From Zoogloea sp. LCSB751 (GTDB taxonomy: Bacteria > Pseudomonadota > Gammaproteobacteria > Burkholderiales > Rhodocyclaceae), in assembly GCF_002028455.1 (NCBI RefSeq), contig NZ_MWUM01000005.1, forward strand, positions 62,001 to 126,000: a stretch of 64,000 bases of DNA, given 5' to 3'. The notes under the pieces were generated by a model. That model did not search any database. It had not been told where the DNA came from and saw only the letters and a program-made list of their open reading frames with translations. The translations under genes were made by a program, and so were the position numbers. Below, piece by piece: positions 28,041 through 38,012 of this stretch. Numbering within the stretch: the stretch's first letter is position 1; every line of letters starts with the position of its first letter.

Positions 28041-28061
28041 TGCGTTTTCCTCTTAGGTGTT

Positions 28062-28138
28062 TGGTAGGCGCGATTGGACTCGAACCAACGACCCCCACCA
28101 TGTCAAGGTGGTGCTCTAACCAGCTGAGCTACGCGCCT
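28062..28138 (-). tRNA. tRNA-Val (anticodon GAC)
   Basis: A 77-nt cloverleaf: acceptor AGGCGCG/CGCGCCU, D arm GCUC...GAGC, anticodon stem CCACC/GGUGG with loop UUGACAU (anticodon GAC, valine), T arm GUUGG/CCAAU with loop UUCGAGU, discriminator A and an encoded CCA end. It is followed by the terminator before thrS. Confidence 0.97.
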
Positions 28139-28185
28139 AAGAAGCCCGCATTATAGACGAGCCTCAGAAACTGTCAACACTATTT

Positions 28186-28998
28186 TTACTCCCCAACGTC
28201 CACCTGCGGCCAAGCCTCCAGAAAACGCTGCCAGTGGGGAGCCGCCACCCGCGCGAGAGACTCCCGCACGAAAGCAATCTCTGCTTCGTACTGCGCCTTG
28301 TCGAGCGCCCCGCGCATCAACTGAAAGCGCAGGAACACCAGATAGGTGTTAACGACGTCGGTCTCGCAGTAATCACGGATCTCGCCGATCCGCCCCTCGC
28401 AATAGCCTTTCCAGACAGCGGAACCATCCATGCCCAGCTTGCCCGGAAAGCCCATCAGCTTGGCCAGATCATCCAGCGGCGCATTGGCCCGAGGCTGATA
28501 GAGCGCAAGCAGATCCATAAGATCCAGATGACGGGTATGGTAGCGGCTGATGTAGTTGTTCCACTTGAAGTCGCGGGAGTCGTGAAAATCCCCATCCCCC
28601 AGATCCCAATAGCGAGGTGCTGCAACACCGTGCAACATCCCCCGATAGTGGAGGACCGGCAGGTCAAAACCGCCGCCATTCCACGACACGATCTGCGGCG
28701 TGAAACGCTCGACACCATCGAAGAAGCGCTGGATCAACTGCCCTTCCGTGCATTCCGGCTCCGACAGAGAAAACACCCGAAACTGGCTCGCATCGCGCAA
28801 TACACAGGAAATCGTGACGACACGCTGCAGATGATGAGGCAGGAAATCCGTCCCGTTCGCCGCCCGCCGTTGCTGAAAGGCGAACTCGGCCACCTCTTCA
28901 TCTGGCAGCTCGGCCGGCAGACCATGAAGGGCACGAATCCCGGCGACATCCGGGATCGTTTCGATGTCGAAAACCAGGGTTGTGGCCATCGCAGCCAT
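28186..28998 (-). CDS. 3'-5' exonuclease of the PolB-exonuclease-like family
   Basis: A 270-residue DEDDy-type exonuclease related to the proofreading domain of family B DNA polymerases (DNA_pol_B_exo2 type), without a polymerase domain. The catalytic acids are present: FDIET near the N-terminus, NGGGFDLP, and YCETDVVNTY near residue 215. The start overlaps the cysM stop as ATGA; the ATG three codons later is an alternative. The biological role is not established. Confidence 0.9.
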   Translation of the reverse strand: MAAMATTLVFDIETIPDVAGIRALHGLPAELPDEEVAEFAFQQRRAANGTDFLPHHLQRVVTISCVLRDASQFRVFSLSEPECTEGQLIQRFFDGVERFTPQIVSWNGGGFDLPVLHYRGMLHGVAAPRYWDLGDGDFHDSRDFKWNNYISRYHTRHLDLMDLLALYQPRANAPLDDLAKLMGFPGKLGMDGSAVWKGYCEGRIGEIRDYCETDVVNTYLVFLRFQLMRGALDKAQYEAEIAFVRESLARVAAPHWQRFLEAWPQVDVGE

Positions 28999-29888
28999 CA
29001 GGCAGGAAACACTCCAGTCGACAGATAACGGTCGCCCCGGTCGCAGACAATCGAGACGATGACCGCATTCTCGACCTGCTCGGCCAGGCGCAGGGCGACG
29101 TGCATGGCGCCACCGGACGAGATGCCAGCGAAGATCCCCTCTTCCCTGGCCAGGCGACGGGTCATTTCCTCGGCGTCGGCCTGGGCCACATACTCCAGGT
29201 GATCAACCTTGCTCTTGTCGTAGATGCGTGGCAGATAGGCTTCCGGCCATTTACGAATGCCGGGGATCTGAGCTCCGTCGGTCGGCTGACAACCGATGAT
29301 CTGGATCGCCGGGTTCTGCGTCTTCAGGTAGGTGGACACCCCCATGATGGTCCCGGTAGTCCCCATGCTGCTGATGAAATGCGTGATTGTTCCGCCGGTC
29401 TGTTGCCAGATCTCCGGACCGGTCCCATCGATGTGCGCCTGGGGATTGTCCTGGTTGGCGAACTGATCGAGGATTACGCCACGACCTTCGTCACGCATTT
29501 TCTCAGCCACATCACGGGCGAGCTCCATGCCGCCCTCCTTGGGGGTCAACACCAATTCGGCGCCAAAGGCCCGCATGGTCTGCCGACGCTCGATACTCTG
29601 GTTCTCAGGCATGACCAAGATCATGCCGTAGCCGCGGATCGCCGCGGCCATTGCCAACGCAATACCGGTGTTACCGCTGGTCGCTTCGATCAATGTATCG
29701 CCAGGCCGGATGTCACCCCGCAGCTCAGCCCTCAGGATCATCGACAGCGCCGGCCTGTCCTTCACCGAACCCGCCGGGTTGTTGCCTTCCAGTTTGGCCA
29801 GGATGACGTTGTTGCGGCCGGCCGTGATGCGCTTGAGACGGACCAGCGGGGTCTGGCCCACGTAGTCCTCGAGTGTTTTGAATTCCAT
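28998..29888 (-). CDS. cysM: Cysteine synthase B (O-acetylserine sulfhydrylase)
   Basis: PLP enzyme making cysteine from O-acetylserine and sulfide or thiosulfate, 296 residues. PLP lysine lies in PAGSVKDRPA, the phosphate-binding loop is EATSGNTGIA and the C-terminal glycine loop is GISSGGAM. The CysM rather than CysK type is suggested by length and the segment MPENQSIERRQTMRAFGAEL. ATG at 29888 chosen over one four codons upstream. Overlaps the exonuclease gene. Confidence 0.95.
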   Translation of the reverse strand: MEFKTLEDYVGQTPLVRLKRITAGRNNVILAKLEGNNPAGSVKDRPALSMILRAELRGDIRPGDTLIEATSGNTGIALAMAAAIRGYGMILVMPENQSIERRQTMRAFGAELVLTPKEGGMELARDVAEKMRDEGRGVILDQFANQDNPQAHIDGTGPEIWQQTGGTITHFISSMGTTGTIMGVSTYLKTQNPAIQIIGCQPTDGAQIPGIRKWPEAYLPRIYDKSKVDHLEYVAQADAEEMTRRLAREEGIFAGISSGGAMHVALRLAEQVENAVIVSIVCDRGDRYLSTGVFPA

Positions 29889-30002
29889 GATTCCGTCCAA
29901 TGGGATGCCGGATTGAAGCGATCATATCGAACGCCGCTTAAACCCAGACAAGCAAACCCTAAGCCACCCTCTCGACACCGCTGGCACAACAGCACCGTCA
30001 GA

Positions 30003-30030
30003 TGGAAAAGGGGCTTCCGACGGAAGCCCC
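30003..30030 (-). terminator. Rho-independent terminator after ugd
   Basis: Stem GGGGCTTCCG/CGGAAGCCCC (30010-30019 with 30021-30030) followed on the minus strand by TTTTCC. It lies about 30 bases past the ugd stop. Confidence 0.75.
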
Positions 30031-30058
30031 CGAACAATTTGTCAGCTTTGCGCCAGAC

Positions 30059-31381
30059 TTAAGGCCGGCCGATGCTCAGGTAGGTAAGGCCGGCCTGACG
30101 CGGCAACTTCGGATCGAAGATATTACGCCCATCGAAGATGATTGGCGTCTTCAGCTTTTCCTTGATGACCGAGAAATCCGGACTGCGGAACTCCTTCCAC
30201 TCGGTCACGATCACCAGTGCATCCGCCTCGTCGAGGGCTTGCATCGGACGCTCTGCATACCGCAGGCGCGGCTCGTCGCCGAAAATCCGGCGGGTCTCGT
30301 CCATCGCCACCGGATCGTAGGCCGTCACCGTCGCACCGCGACGGAACAGCTCGGCGATGATCACCCGACTGGGCGCCTCGCGCATGTCGTCGGTATTCGG
30401 TTTGAAGGCGAGCCCCCAGATGGCAAAATTGCGCCCGGACAAGTCTTCGCCGAAATGGGCGACGATCTTGTTCACCAACGTGAGCTTCTGCGCGTCATTG
30501 GCATCCTCAACGGCATTCAGCACGCGTAGCGCATGCCCTTCGTCCGCACCGGTCTTGATGAGCGCCTTGACGTCTTTGGGGAAGCAGGAACCACCGTAAC
30601 CACATCCGGCGTACAGGAAGTGATAACCAATGCGCGGATCGCTGCCGATGCCCTGACGAACCAGCTCGATGTCTGCACCAAGGGACTCCGCCAGCAGGGC
30701 CAGTTCATTCATGAAGCTGATGCGGGTGGCCAACATCGCGTTCGCGGCATACTTGGTCAGCTCGGCGCTGCGCAGATCCATGATCAGCAGCTTTTCGTGG
30801 TTACGCTGGAAGGGCGCGTACAAGGCCTTCATCAGGAAGATCGCCTGATCGTCTTCAGCCCCCACCACGATGCGATCCGGACGCATGAAATCATCGACTG
30901 CCGCACCTTCCTTCAGGAACTCCGGATTGGACACGACGCTGTAGGGGATGGCCTCGCCGCGAGCGTCGAGCTCAGTTTGTACGGCGGCCTTGACCTTATC
31001 CGCGGTACCCACCGGCACCGTGCTCTTGTCCACGATTACCTTGTAGTCCGTCATGTGCCGGCCAATGGCACGAGCCGCCGACAGCACGTACTGCAAGTCC
31101 GCGGAACCATCCTCGTCCGGCGGCGTACCGACAGCGATGAACTGAATGGTGCCGAACTGCACGGCGGCCTGGACATCCGTCGTGAAGTGCAGGCGACCTG
31201 CGGCCACGTTGCGCGCAACAACCTGATCCAGGCCCGGCTCGTGAATGGGAATCCCACCCTCCTCGAGAATCCGGATCTTCTCGGGATCCAGGTCGAGACA
31301 CAGCACATCGTTGCCCATCTCGGCCAGACAGGCTCCCGACACCAAGCCCACGTACCCAGTACCGACTACAGTGATTTTCAT
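30059..31381 (-). CDS. ugd: UDP-glucose 6-dehydrogenase
   Basis: Converts UDP-glucose to UDP-glucuronate with two NAD+, feeding exopolysaccharide and lipopolysaccharide synthesis. 440 residues: N-terminal Rossmann fold [17 protein letters not shown], catalytic cysteine in [14 protein letters not shown]-terminal UDP-sugar binding domain. It lies 57 bases after lapB, so it may share the long minus-strand transcript. Confidence 0.97.
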   Translation of the reverse strand: MKITVVGTGYVGLVSGACLAEMGNDVLCLDLDPEKIRILEEGGIPIHEPGLDQVVARNVAAGRLHFTTDVQAAVQFGTIQFIAVGTPPDEDGSADLQYVLSAARAIGRHMTDYKVIVDKSTVPVGTADKVKAAVQTELDARGEAIPYSVVSNPEFLKEGAAVDDFMRPDRIVVGAEDDQAIFLMKALYAPFQRNHEKLLIMDLRSAELTKYAANAMLATRISFMNELALLAESLGADIELVRQGIGSDPRIGYHFLYAGCGYGGSCFPKDVKALIKTGADEGHALRVLNAVEDANDAQKLTLVNKIVAHFGEDLSGRNFAIWGLAFKPNTDDMREAPSRVIIAELFRRGATVTAYDPVAMDETRRIFGDEPRLRYAERPMQALDEADALVIVTEWKEFRSPDFSVIKEKLKTPIIFDGRNIFDPKLPRQAGLTYLSIGRP

Positions 31382-31438
31382 ACGCTCATTTCCAATGAAG
31401 AATCCAGAAAACGTGCCAACTGCGCTCCTTCAACGACG

Positions 31439-32614
31439 CTATGGGGCCAGATCGAATTCCTCGGTCCGTTTTGGAGGATAGGTTTCCCAACCGCCACAGG
31501 CAGGACAACGCCAATAAAACTGCCGCGCCTTGAAACCACAGGCTTCGCAGCGATAACGGGCCACACGCCGGGTATGGCCATGAACCAGCCCTTTGACCAG
31601 CTCGATGTCGGTTCGCTGGGCCACCGGCGCAGTAAGGAGCGCCGCCTCCAGCAACTTGTCGAGCCCCAGCAATGTGGGATTCCGGCGCAGTTCATCGCGC
31701 ACGAGGCTATACGCGGCCTGCGGCCCTTCCTGCTGCAGCTCCCACTGGAACAAGGCATCCAACAGGTCAAGAGACGGATACTGATCGAGATAGCTACGCA
31801 ACAGCTGCATCCCCTGCTCCAGCTCGCCCAGGCGCCGATAGGCATCCATGATCCGTTCGGCTACCAGTGCGAGATAAACCGGATTCTGACTCTCGACCCG
31901 CTTCCAGGCTTCCAACGCGCCTCGATCATCTCCCCGCGCCGCGTGCAGATCGCCAAGCAACATGCTCGCACGTACCGATTTCCGGTTCATTTCAAGCGCT
32001 CGGCTGACGCTCCCCTCGGCATCGTCAAACCGGGAGTTGGCCAGATCGGCGGCGGCGAGTTCGCAGTGGAAGTTCGAAACCTCTTTCTCCCACAGCACGC
32101 TTTCATGTTCGGGCAAAGCCATTGCGGTATCGATCGCCTTACGCCAATCCTTCTCCTGCTGATAGATATCCAGCAGGTTCTTCAGCGCAAAGTCGTTGAC
32201 TCGACTACCGCGCAGTTGCAGAAAAACCGCCTCGGCACGATCCAGCAGCCCCGCCTTCAGAAAATCGAGCCCCAATTCGGAAAGCGCCTGCAGACGCTGA
32301 TCCTCGGACAAGTCGTCACGATCGACCAGGTTCTGGTGCATGCGGATGGCCCGGTCGGTCTCCCCCCGACGACGAAACAGGCTGCCGAGTGCGAAATGCA
32401 ACTCGACGGTCTGGTTGTCGATCTTCACCGCCTCGATGAAGGCATCGATCGCCTTGTCCGGCTGTTCGTTAAGTAGAAAATTGAGCCCAGTCAGGTAAGT
32501 CCGCGGCAACGCGCGTGACTCCTTGACCAGATGCTTGATATCGATTCGAGCCGCCAGCCACCCCAATACAAAAAACAGGGGGAAGGCCAACAGCCACCAG
32601 AGTTCGAATTCCAT
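31439..32614 (-). CDS. lapB: Lipopolysaccharide assembly protein LapB (YciM)
   Basis: Inner-membrane anchored adaptor that controls LPS synthesis with FtsH by regulating LpxC turnover. 391 residues: one N-terminal membrane helix (LLAFPLFFVLGWLAARI), about seven to nine TPR repeats, and a C-terminal rubredoxin-like metal-binding domain with two Cys pairs (CEACGF and CPACGG). Directly follows lapA by 5 bases, the standard arrangement. Confidence 0.96.
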   Translation of the reverse strand: MEFELWWLLAFPLFFVLGWLAARIDIKHLVKESRALPRTYLTGLNFLLNEQPDKAIDAFIEAVKIDNQTVELHFALGSLFRRRGETDRAIRMHQNLVDRDDLSEDQRLQALSELGLDFLKAGLLDRAEAVFLQLRGSRVNDFALKNLLDIYQQEKDWRKAIDTAMALPEHESVLWEKEVSNFHCELAAADLANSRFDDAEGSVSRALEMNRKSVRASMLLGDLHAARGDDRGALEAWKRVESQNPVYLALVAERIMDAYRRLGELEQGMQLLRSYLDQYPSLDLLDALFQWELQQEGPQAAYSLVRDELRRNPTLLGLDKLLEAALLTAPVAQRTDIELVKGLVHGHTRRVARYRCEACGFKARQFYWRCPACGGWETYPPKRTEEFDLAP

Positions 32615-32619
32615 AGGGA

Positions 32620-32928
32620 CTAGTAGCTCTCGGGAAGATCGGGGCCGCTAACCACTGGAGCGCTACTGCGCACCTCCGGAACACAACCGGAACCCGCCTT
32701 GCCGCGGAGATGGGCGATCTCGCGATGCTGGCGATAGACGGTCGTCAGCGATGCCGTCACGCCGATCAGAACGCCAATGACGACAAAAAGCAGAATGACC
32801 AGCACCAGCGGCACCTGCCACTGACCACCGAAGAAGAAATGCAGGACGACCACTTCGTCGTTCTTGAGTGCAAAACCGAACAGCACCAAGAAGAGGAAGA
32901 GTCGGATAAGCCATATGAGAGCACGCAT
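32620..32928 (-). CDS. lapA: LapA-family (DUF1049) membrane protein
   Basis: A 102-residue inner-membrane protein with two hydrophobic helices (residues about 3-22 and 40-62), of the LapA/YciS family that acts with LapB in LPS assembly. The ATG at 32928 gives the canonical short basic N-terminus MRALIWLIRL; an upstream in-frame start would add 9 residues. Located between ihfB and lapB as in many gamma- and betaproteobacteria. Confidence 0.93.
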   Translation of the reverse strand: MRALIWLIRLFLFLVLFGFALKNDEVVVLHFFFGGQWQVPLVLVILLFVVIGVLIGVTASLTTVYRQHREIAHLRGKAGSGCVPEVRSSAPVVSGPDLPESY

Positions 32929-32952
32929 GGCTGAAATTATCCCCGACGCAGA

Positions 32953-32985
32953 CAAAAAAAAGAAGGCGGCTTACGCCGCCTTCTT
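32953..32985 (-). terminator. Rho-independent terminator after ihfB
   Basis: An 11-bp perfect stem (AAGAAGGCGGC with GCCGCCTTCTT, 4-base loop) followed on the minus strand by eight T. It separates ihfB from lapA. Confidence 0.85.
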
Positions 32986-33029
32986 GCTCGAGCTTTTGGC
33001 CACCGGATGAGAAAGCATCGCAAATGGGA

Positions 33030-33314
33030 TCACCCCATCATGTCGACACGTTCCCGCAACTCTTTGCCTGCCTTGAAATGCGGAACATACTTCTCCGGCA
33101 CTTGCACCTTTTCACCCGACTTGGGATTACGCCCAACGCGAGGGGGGCGGTAGTTCAAGGCAAAGCTGCCAAAGCCGCGGATCTCGATGCGATCGCCCCG
33201 CGACAGGGCATCAGTCATCGCATCGAGAATCATCTTGACCGCGAACTCGGCGTCCTTCGCAACCAACTGGGGAAAACGCTCCGCCAGCCGGGCGATGAGC
33301 TCCGACTTGGTCAT
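33030..33314 (-). CDS. ihfB: Integration host factor subunit beta
   Basis: HU/IHF-family subunit, 94 residues, partner of IhfA. Features: [29 protein letters not shown] and the arm [12 protein letters not shown]. Directly after rpsA (11 bases), as in most proteobacteria. Confidence 0.97.
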   Translation of the reverse strand: MTKSELIARLAERFPQLVAKDAEFAVKMILDAMTDALSRGDRIEIRGFGSFALNYRPPRVGRNPKSGEKVQVPEKYVPHFKAGKELRERVDMMG

Positions 33315-33325
33315 GCTCGAACCGC

Positions 33326-35032
33326 TTACTTCTGCTCGTTGAGCTTGGCCTTCAGCAACGCACCGAGGTTGGTGGTGCCGCTGGCGGCGGAAGCGCTGTC
33401 AGAAGCCAGCTTGTTCAGAGCTTCGTTCTGCTCGACCTGATCCTTGGCGCGGATGGACAGATTGATACCGCGGGTCTTGCGATCGACGTTGACGATCAGA
33501 GCCTCGACGGATTCACCGACCTTCAGCAGCAGGGACAGGTCATCCACACGGTCACGGGAGAACTCGGACGCACGCAGGTAGCCTTCGACATCGCTGTTCA
33601 GGGCGATCACAGCACCACGGGCATCCACGGACTTCACGGTGCCATTCACGAGGGTGTTCTTGTCGTGGGTAGCGATGAAGTTGGTGAACGGATCTCCGTC
33701 GAGCTGCTTGATGCCGAGGGAGATACGCTCCTTCTCGACGTCGATGTTCAGCACCACGGCCTCGACTTCGTCGCCTTTCTTGTACTGGCGCACAGCTTCT
33801 TCGCCGGTCAGGGACCAGGACAGGTCGGACAGGTGAACCAGACCGTCGATGCCGCCTTCCAGACCAATGAACACGCCAAAGTCGGTAAGGGACTTGATCT
33901 GGCCGCGGACCTTGTCGCCCTTCTTGTGGTTGATGGCGAAATCGTCCCACGGGTTGGACATGCACTGCTTCATGCCCAGGGAGATACGACGACGGTCTTC
34001 GTCGATTTCCAGAATCATCACCTCGACTTCGTCGCCCAGCTGGACAACCTTGGTCGGGTGGATGTTCTTGTTGGTCCAGTCCATTTCGGACACGTGCACC
34101 AGGCCTTCGATGCCCTGCTCGACTTCAACGAATGCGCCGTAGTCGGTGATGTTGGTAACCTTACCGAACAGACGGGTACCCTGCGGGTAGCGGCGGGAGA
34201 TGCCGACCCACGGATCTTCGCCGAGCTGCTTGAGACCCAGGGAGACGCGGTTCTTCTCTTGGTCGAACTTGAGGACCTTGGCTTCGAGTTCGTCGCCGAC
34301 GGACAGGACTTCCGACGGGTGACGAACGCGGCGCCAGGCCAGATCGGTGATGTGCAGCAGGCCGTCGATACCACCCAGATCCACGAATGCGCCGTAGTCG
34401 GTGATGTTCTTGACGATACCCTTGACGACGGTGCCTTCCTTGAGGGTTTCGAGAAGCTTCTGACGCTCTTCACCCATGGAGGCTTCCAGCACGGCGCGAC
34501 GGGAAACGACAACGTTGTTGCGCTTGCGGTCAAGCTTGATGACGCGGAATTCGAATTCCTTGCCTTCGAACGGCGTGGTGTCCTTGACCGGACGCATGTC
34601 CACCAGGGAGCCCGGCAGGAATGCACGGATGCCGTTGACCATGACAGTCAGGCCACCCTTGACCTTGCCGGTGATCACACCCTTGACCAGGATGGCGTCG
34701 TTGAGCGCCTTGTCGAGGTCGTTCCAGGCGGCGATGCGCTTGGCCTTGTCGCGGGACAGGCGGGTTTCACCGTAGCCGTCTTCGAGCTGCTCGATGGCAA
34801 CCTGCACGTAGTCGCCGACCTGAGCGGTCACTTCGCCGCGATCGCTGCGGAACTCGTCGATTGGGATGTAGCTCTCGGACTTGAGGCCAGCGTTGACGAC
34901 AACGAAGTTCTGATCGATCCGCACGACTTCAGCGGTGATCACTTCGCCGGCACGCATCTCCTGACGATTGAGGGACTCCTCGAACAGGGCGGCAAAGCTT
35001 TCCTCGAAGGAAACAGGGGTGGCAGTGGACAT
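33326..35032 (-). CDS. rpsA: Ribosomal protein S1
   Basis: RNA-binding 30S protein needed to load mRNAs with weak ribosome sites. 568 residues with six S1 OB-fold repeats (for example [37 protein letters not shown] and [19 protein letters not shown]), comparable to the 557 residues of E. coli. The 96-base leader between aroA-cmk and rpsA has inverted repeats (around 35047-35072 and 35086-35110) that could serve S1 autoregulation; this is inference. Confidence 0.98.
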   Translation of the reverse strand: MSTATPVSFEESFAALFEESLNRQEMRAGEVITAEVVRIDQNFVVVNAGLKSESYIPIDEFRSDRGEVTAQVGDYVQVAIEQLEDGYGETRLSRDKAKRIAAWNDLDKALNDAILVKGVITGKVKGGLTVMVNGIRAFLPGSLVDMRPVKDTTPFEGKEFEFRVIKLDRKRNNVVVSRRAVLEASMGEERQKLLETLKEGTVVKGIVKNITDYGAFVDLGGIDGLLHITDLAWRRVRHPSEVLSVGDELEAKVLKFDQEKNRVSLGLKQLGEDPWVGISRRYPQGTRLFGKVTNITDYGAFVEVEQGIEGLVHVSEMDWTNKNIHPTKVVQLGDEVEVMILEIDEDRRRISLGMKQCMSNPWDDFAINHKKGDKVRGQIKSLTDFGVFIGLEGGIDGLVHLSDLSWSLTGEEAVRQYKKGDEVEAVVLNIDVEKERISLGIKQLDGDPFTNFIATHDKNTLVNGTVKSVDARGAVIALNSDVEGYLRASEFSRDRVDDLSLLLKVGESVEALIVNVDRKTRGINLSIRAKDQVEQNEALNKLASDSASAASGTTNLGALLKAKLNEQK

Positions 35033-35128
35033 ATTGAAAAAAGAACCTTACAACCGTCGTAAAACGGCTCCTGGTTGAACATACCTTCCCGCCCCTCATG
35101 GTTCGGGAAGATCCTTTACAGCAAACAA

Positions 35129-37090
35129 TCAGGGGCGAAATGAAGCAGCCCGCTCGATGACGAAATCGACCGCCTGCTCGGCGGTCAACCCGGAAGTGTC
35201 GAGCAGAACGACATCCTCGCCCTTCCTCAAAGGAGCAACGGCGCGCTGGGAATCCCGCGCATCACGTTCATGCAGATCTTTGAGCAGATCTGTCATGTTA
35301 GCAGCCATTCCTTTATCGATCAACTGCTTATAGCGGCGCTCCGCCCGCGTCTCCGCAGAAGCCGTCAGGAAGATCTTCAGCCCCGCGTCGGGGAAAACCA
35401 CCGACCCCATGTCGCGCCCTTCCGCCACCAGCCCGGGTGACTTGCGGTACGCCCGCTGGCGCCAGAACAGCGCGTCGCGCACGGCCGGCAGCACGGCGAC
35501 CTTGGACGCACCGGCGGAACACTCTTCACTGCGGATCGCCTCGGTCACATCGTTACCATCCAGCAGCACGCGATCGCCGTCGAAACGCGCCGGCAATGCC
35601 GCCGCAATGGCTTCCAGACTGCTCTCGTCGTCCAGTGCAACGCCCTGCCGCAAGGCGGCCAGCGCAACCAGCCGATATAGCGCGCCACTGTCCAGATGAT
35701 CGAAACCCAGGGCTTCTGCCGCCCGCGCCGCCACGGTGCCCTTGCCGGACGCCGACGGACCGTCGATGGCGACCACCGGAACCGGCGTCGCGATACCAGC
35801 AAAGGTCGTGAAGTAGCCAGGGAAGGTCTTGTTCACACACTTCGGATCGTTGATCCGCACATAGGGCCCATCCAGGGTTGCCAGCGAGAAACACATGGCC
35901 ACCCGGTGATCGTCATAGGTATCGATCACCGCCGGCTTGAGCTGCGCGGGCGGAATGATCTTGATGCTCTCCGGATACTCCTCCACCGTTGCACCAAGCT
36001 TGCGCAATTCGGCCGCCATCGCGGCGATGCGATCGGTTTCCTTGACCCGCCAACTGCCGATATTGCGCAGCACGCTCGGACCATCCGCAAACAGCGCCGC
36101 CACCGCCAGCGTCATCGCCGCATCAGGAATGTGGTTCAGATCGAGATCGAAGGCCTTCAGGCCACCGGACGCCGGCGCACGCGCCTCGATCCAGTCGTCG
36201 CCCCAGACGATCTGCGCCCCCATCTTCGCCAGCGCATCGGCAAACTTCACGTCCCCCTGGATGCTGCGCCGCCCTGCACCGACGACACGGACCGGCCCGC
36301 CCCCCAGCGCACCGGCAGCGAGAAAATAACTGGCTGTCGAAGCATCGCCCTCTACAGCAATACGCCCGGGGGACATGTAGCGCTGCCCCGCCGGCACAAT
36401 GAAGCGGCTCCAGCCTTCGCGCTGCACGAAGACACCGAAGCGCTCCATCAGGTTGAGGGTGATTTCCACATAGGGGCGACTGATCAGCTCGCCCTCGACT
36501 TCGATGACCAGCGGCTTGTCCCGCGCCACCAGCGGAGCAGCTTGCAGCAGCCCGGTCAGAAACTGGCTCGACACGTTGCCGCGCACGCTGACCCGCTCGG
36601 CACCCAGTAGCGCCGGCTTGAGCGCCAGCGGCGGATAGCCCTCCTGCCCCAGCCACTCGACCTTGGCACCCAGTTGCTTGAGACCGTCCACCAAGTCGCC
36701 GATCGGCCGCTCGTGCATGCGCGGCACGCCGGACAGGCGCACCTCGGCAGCCTCGTCGGCACAGCCGGACAGACTCGTCACGATGGCCGGCACCAGCGTT
36801 CGGATGCTCAACCCGGAATTGCCGACGAAGATGTCGGCCCGCAGATTGCTGAAACGGCCGCCACAGCCCTGCACGCGCAGCGCCTCGCCCTCCTCCGTCA
36901 ACGTCACGCCGAGGGCGGCGATCGCATCGCGCATCACCCGCGTGTCGTCGGAGTCCAGCAGATCCTCCACCAGCGTGTCGCCTTCGGCGAGCGCCGCCAA
37001 CAGCAGCACGCGATTCGAAATGCTCTTGGAGCCTGGCAGGCGCACCGTGCCCGCGGCCTTCTGCATCGGAGGCAGGTCGATGAATTCCAT
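35129..37090 (-). CDS. aroA-cmk: Fusion of EPSP synthase (AroA) and cytidylate kinase (Cmk)
   Basis: A 653-residue bifunctional protein. Residues 1-430 are 3-phosphoshikimate 1-carboxyvinyltransferase ([24 protein letters not shown], and [14 protein letters not shown]), the shikimate-pathway enzyme. Residues 434-653 are cytidylate kinase with the P-loop [12 protein letters not shown] and the DSGALYR motif. The junction is very short ([16 protein letters not shown]). In E. coli these are separate genes near rpsA; here both activities are one polypeptide. No internal ribosome site or stop at the junction is seen. Confidence 0.96.
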   Translation of the reverse strand: MEFIDLPPMQKAAGTVRLPGSKSISNRVLLLAALAEGDTLVEDLLDSDDTRVMRDAIAALGVTLTEEGEALRVQGCGGRFSNLRADIFVGNSGLSIRTLVPAIVTSLSGCADEAAEVRLSGVPRMHERPIGDLVDGLKQLGAKVEWLGQEGYPPLALKPALLGAERVSVRGNVSSQFLTGLLQAAPLVARDKPLVIEVEGELISRPYVEITLNLMERFGVFVQREGWSRFIVPAGQRYMSPGRIAVEGDASTASYFLAAGALGGGPVRVVGAGRRSIQGDVKFADALAKMGAQIVWGDDWIEARAPASGGLKAFDLDLNHIPDAAMTLAVAALFADGPSVLRNIGSWRVKETDRIAAMAAELRKLGATVEEYPESIKIIPPAQLKPAVIDTYDDHRVAMCFSLATLDGPYVRINDPKCVNKTFPGYFTTFAGIATPVPVVAIDGPSASGKGTVAARAAEALGFDHLDSGALYRLVALAALRQGVALDDESSLEAIAAALPARFDGDRVLLDGNDVTEAIRSEECSAGASKVAVLPAVRDALFWRQRAYRKSPGLVAEGRDMGSVVFPDAGLKIFLTASAETRAERRYKQLIDKGMAANMTDLLKDLHERDARDSQRAVAPLRKGEDVVLLDTSGLTAEQAVDFVIERAASFRP

Positions 37091-37105
37091 GAAAACTCCT
37101 TTTGA

Positions 37106-38011
37106 TTACTCGCCCGAAGGCGTCGCGGGAAATGCTTTGTCCGCCCATGCGTTGCGGGCGCGACTGGCCTCGTCGAAGACCTTTTCGAGGGACGGCCCGT
37201 CACCGGCCACCAACAGTGCGCGCAGATAGGCCAGCTCGGACAGGTAGGCGTCCAGTTCGGCCAGCAGCGAATGCCGGTTGGCAACACAGATGTCCCGCCA
37301 CATTTCCGGATGACTGCCCGCCACGCGGGTGAAATCCCGGAAACCGCTCGCCGCATAGCTGAACAACTGCTCGGCGTTGGCACGCCCGGCCAGATCATGC
37401 ACGAGACCAAACGCCAGCAGATGCGGCAAATGGCTGACCGCGGCAAAGACCCGGTCGTGCTCTTGCGGACTCATCTCGTGCAGCACCGCACCACAAGCGG
37501 CCCACAGCTCGCGGACTCGCGCCACCGCCTCGGGGGAATTCTCGGGTAGCGGCGTCACCACTACTTTGCGGCCGCGATACAACTCGGCGCGGGCGGCAGC
37601 CGGACCGCTCTTTTCCGCACCGGCGATAGGATGCGCCGGCACCACGTTGGCGAGATGCCCCCCCAGATGGCGGTAGATGGCCTCGATCACGTCGCGCTTG
37701 GTGCTGCCCGCGTCCGTCACGATGGTTCCGGCCGACAGGTGGGGAGCCATCGCCGCAGCCACCGCATCCATCTGACCGACCGGCATCGCCAGCAGCACCA
37801 TATCGGCGCCGTCGAGGGCGTCAGCCCAGTCGGTGGAAATTTCGTCGATGACGCCCAGTTGGCGCGCCATGGCGAGCGGCTCGGGCCGCCGGCCAACACC
37901 GACGATGCGATTGACCAGCCGCGCCTGCCGCAGGGCCAGCGCCACCGAACCGCCAATCAGACCGACACCGCAAACCACCAGCTTGTCGATCGTCTTCACA
38001 GCCGGCCCCAT
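37106..38011 (-). CDS. tyrA: Prephenate dehydrogenase family protein (TyrA)
   Basis: Makes 4-hydroxyphenylpyruvate (or tyrosine from arogenate) with NAD(P)+. 301 residues from ATG 38011, with Rossmann motif GVGLIGGSVALALR and the helical dimerisation domain; the histidine in VPAHPIAGAEKSG is conserved. A longer upstream frame overlapping hisC lacks family similarity. No chorismate mutase or ACT domain. Between hisC and aroA in the aromatic operon. Confidence 0.95.
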   Translation of the reverse strand: MGPAVKTIDKLVVCGVGLIGGSVALALRQARLVNRIVGVGRRPEPLAMARQLGVIDEISTDWADALDGADMVLLAMPVGQMDAVAAAMAPHLSAGTIVTDAGSTKRDVIEAIYRHLGGHLANVVPAHPIAGAEKSGPAAARAELYRGRKVVVTPLPENSPEAVARVRELWAACGAVLHEMSPQEHDRVFAAVSHLPHLLAFGLVHDLAGRANAEQLFSYAASGFRDFTRVAGSHPEMWRDICVANRHSLLAELDAYLSELAYLRALLVAGDGPSLEKVFDEASRARNAWADKAFPATPSGE

Positions 38012-38012
38012 C

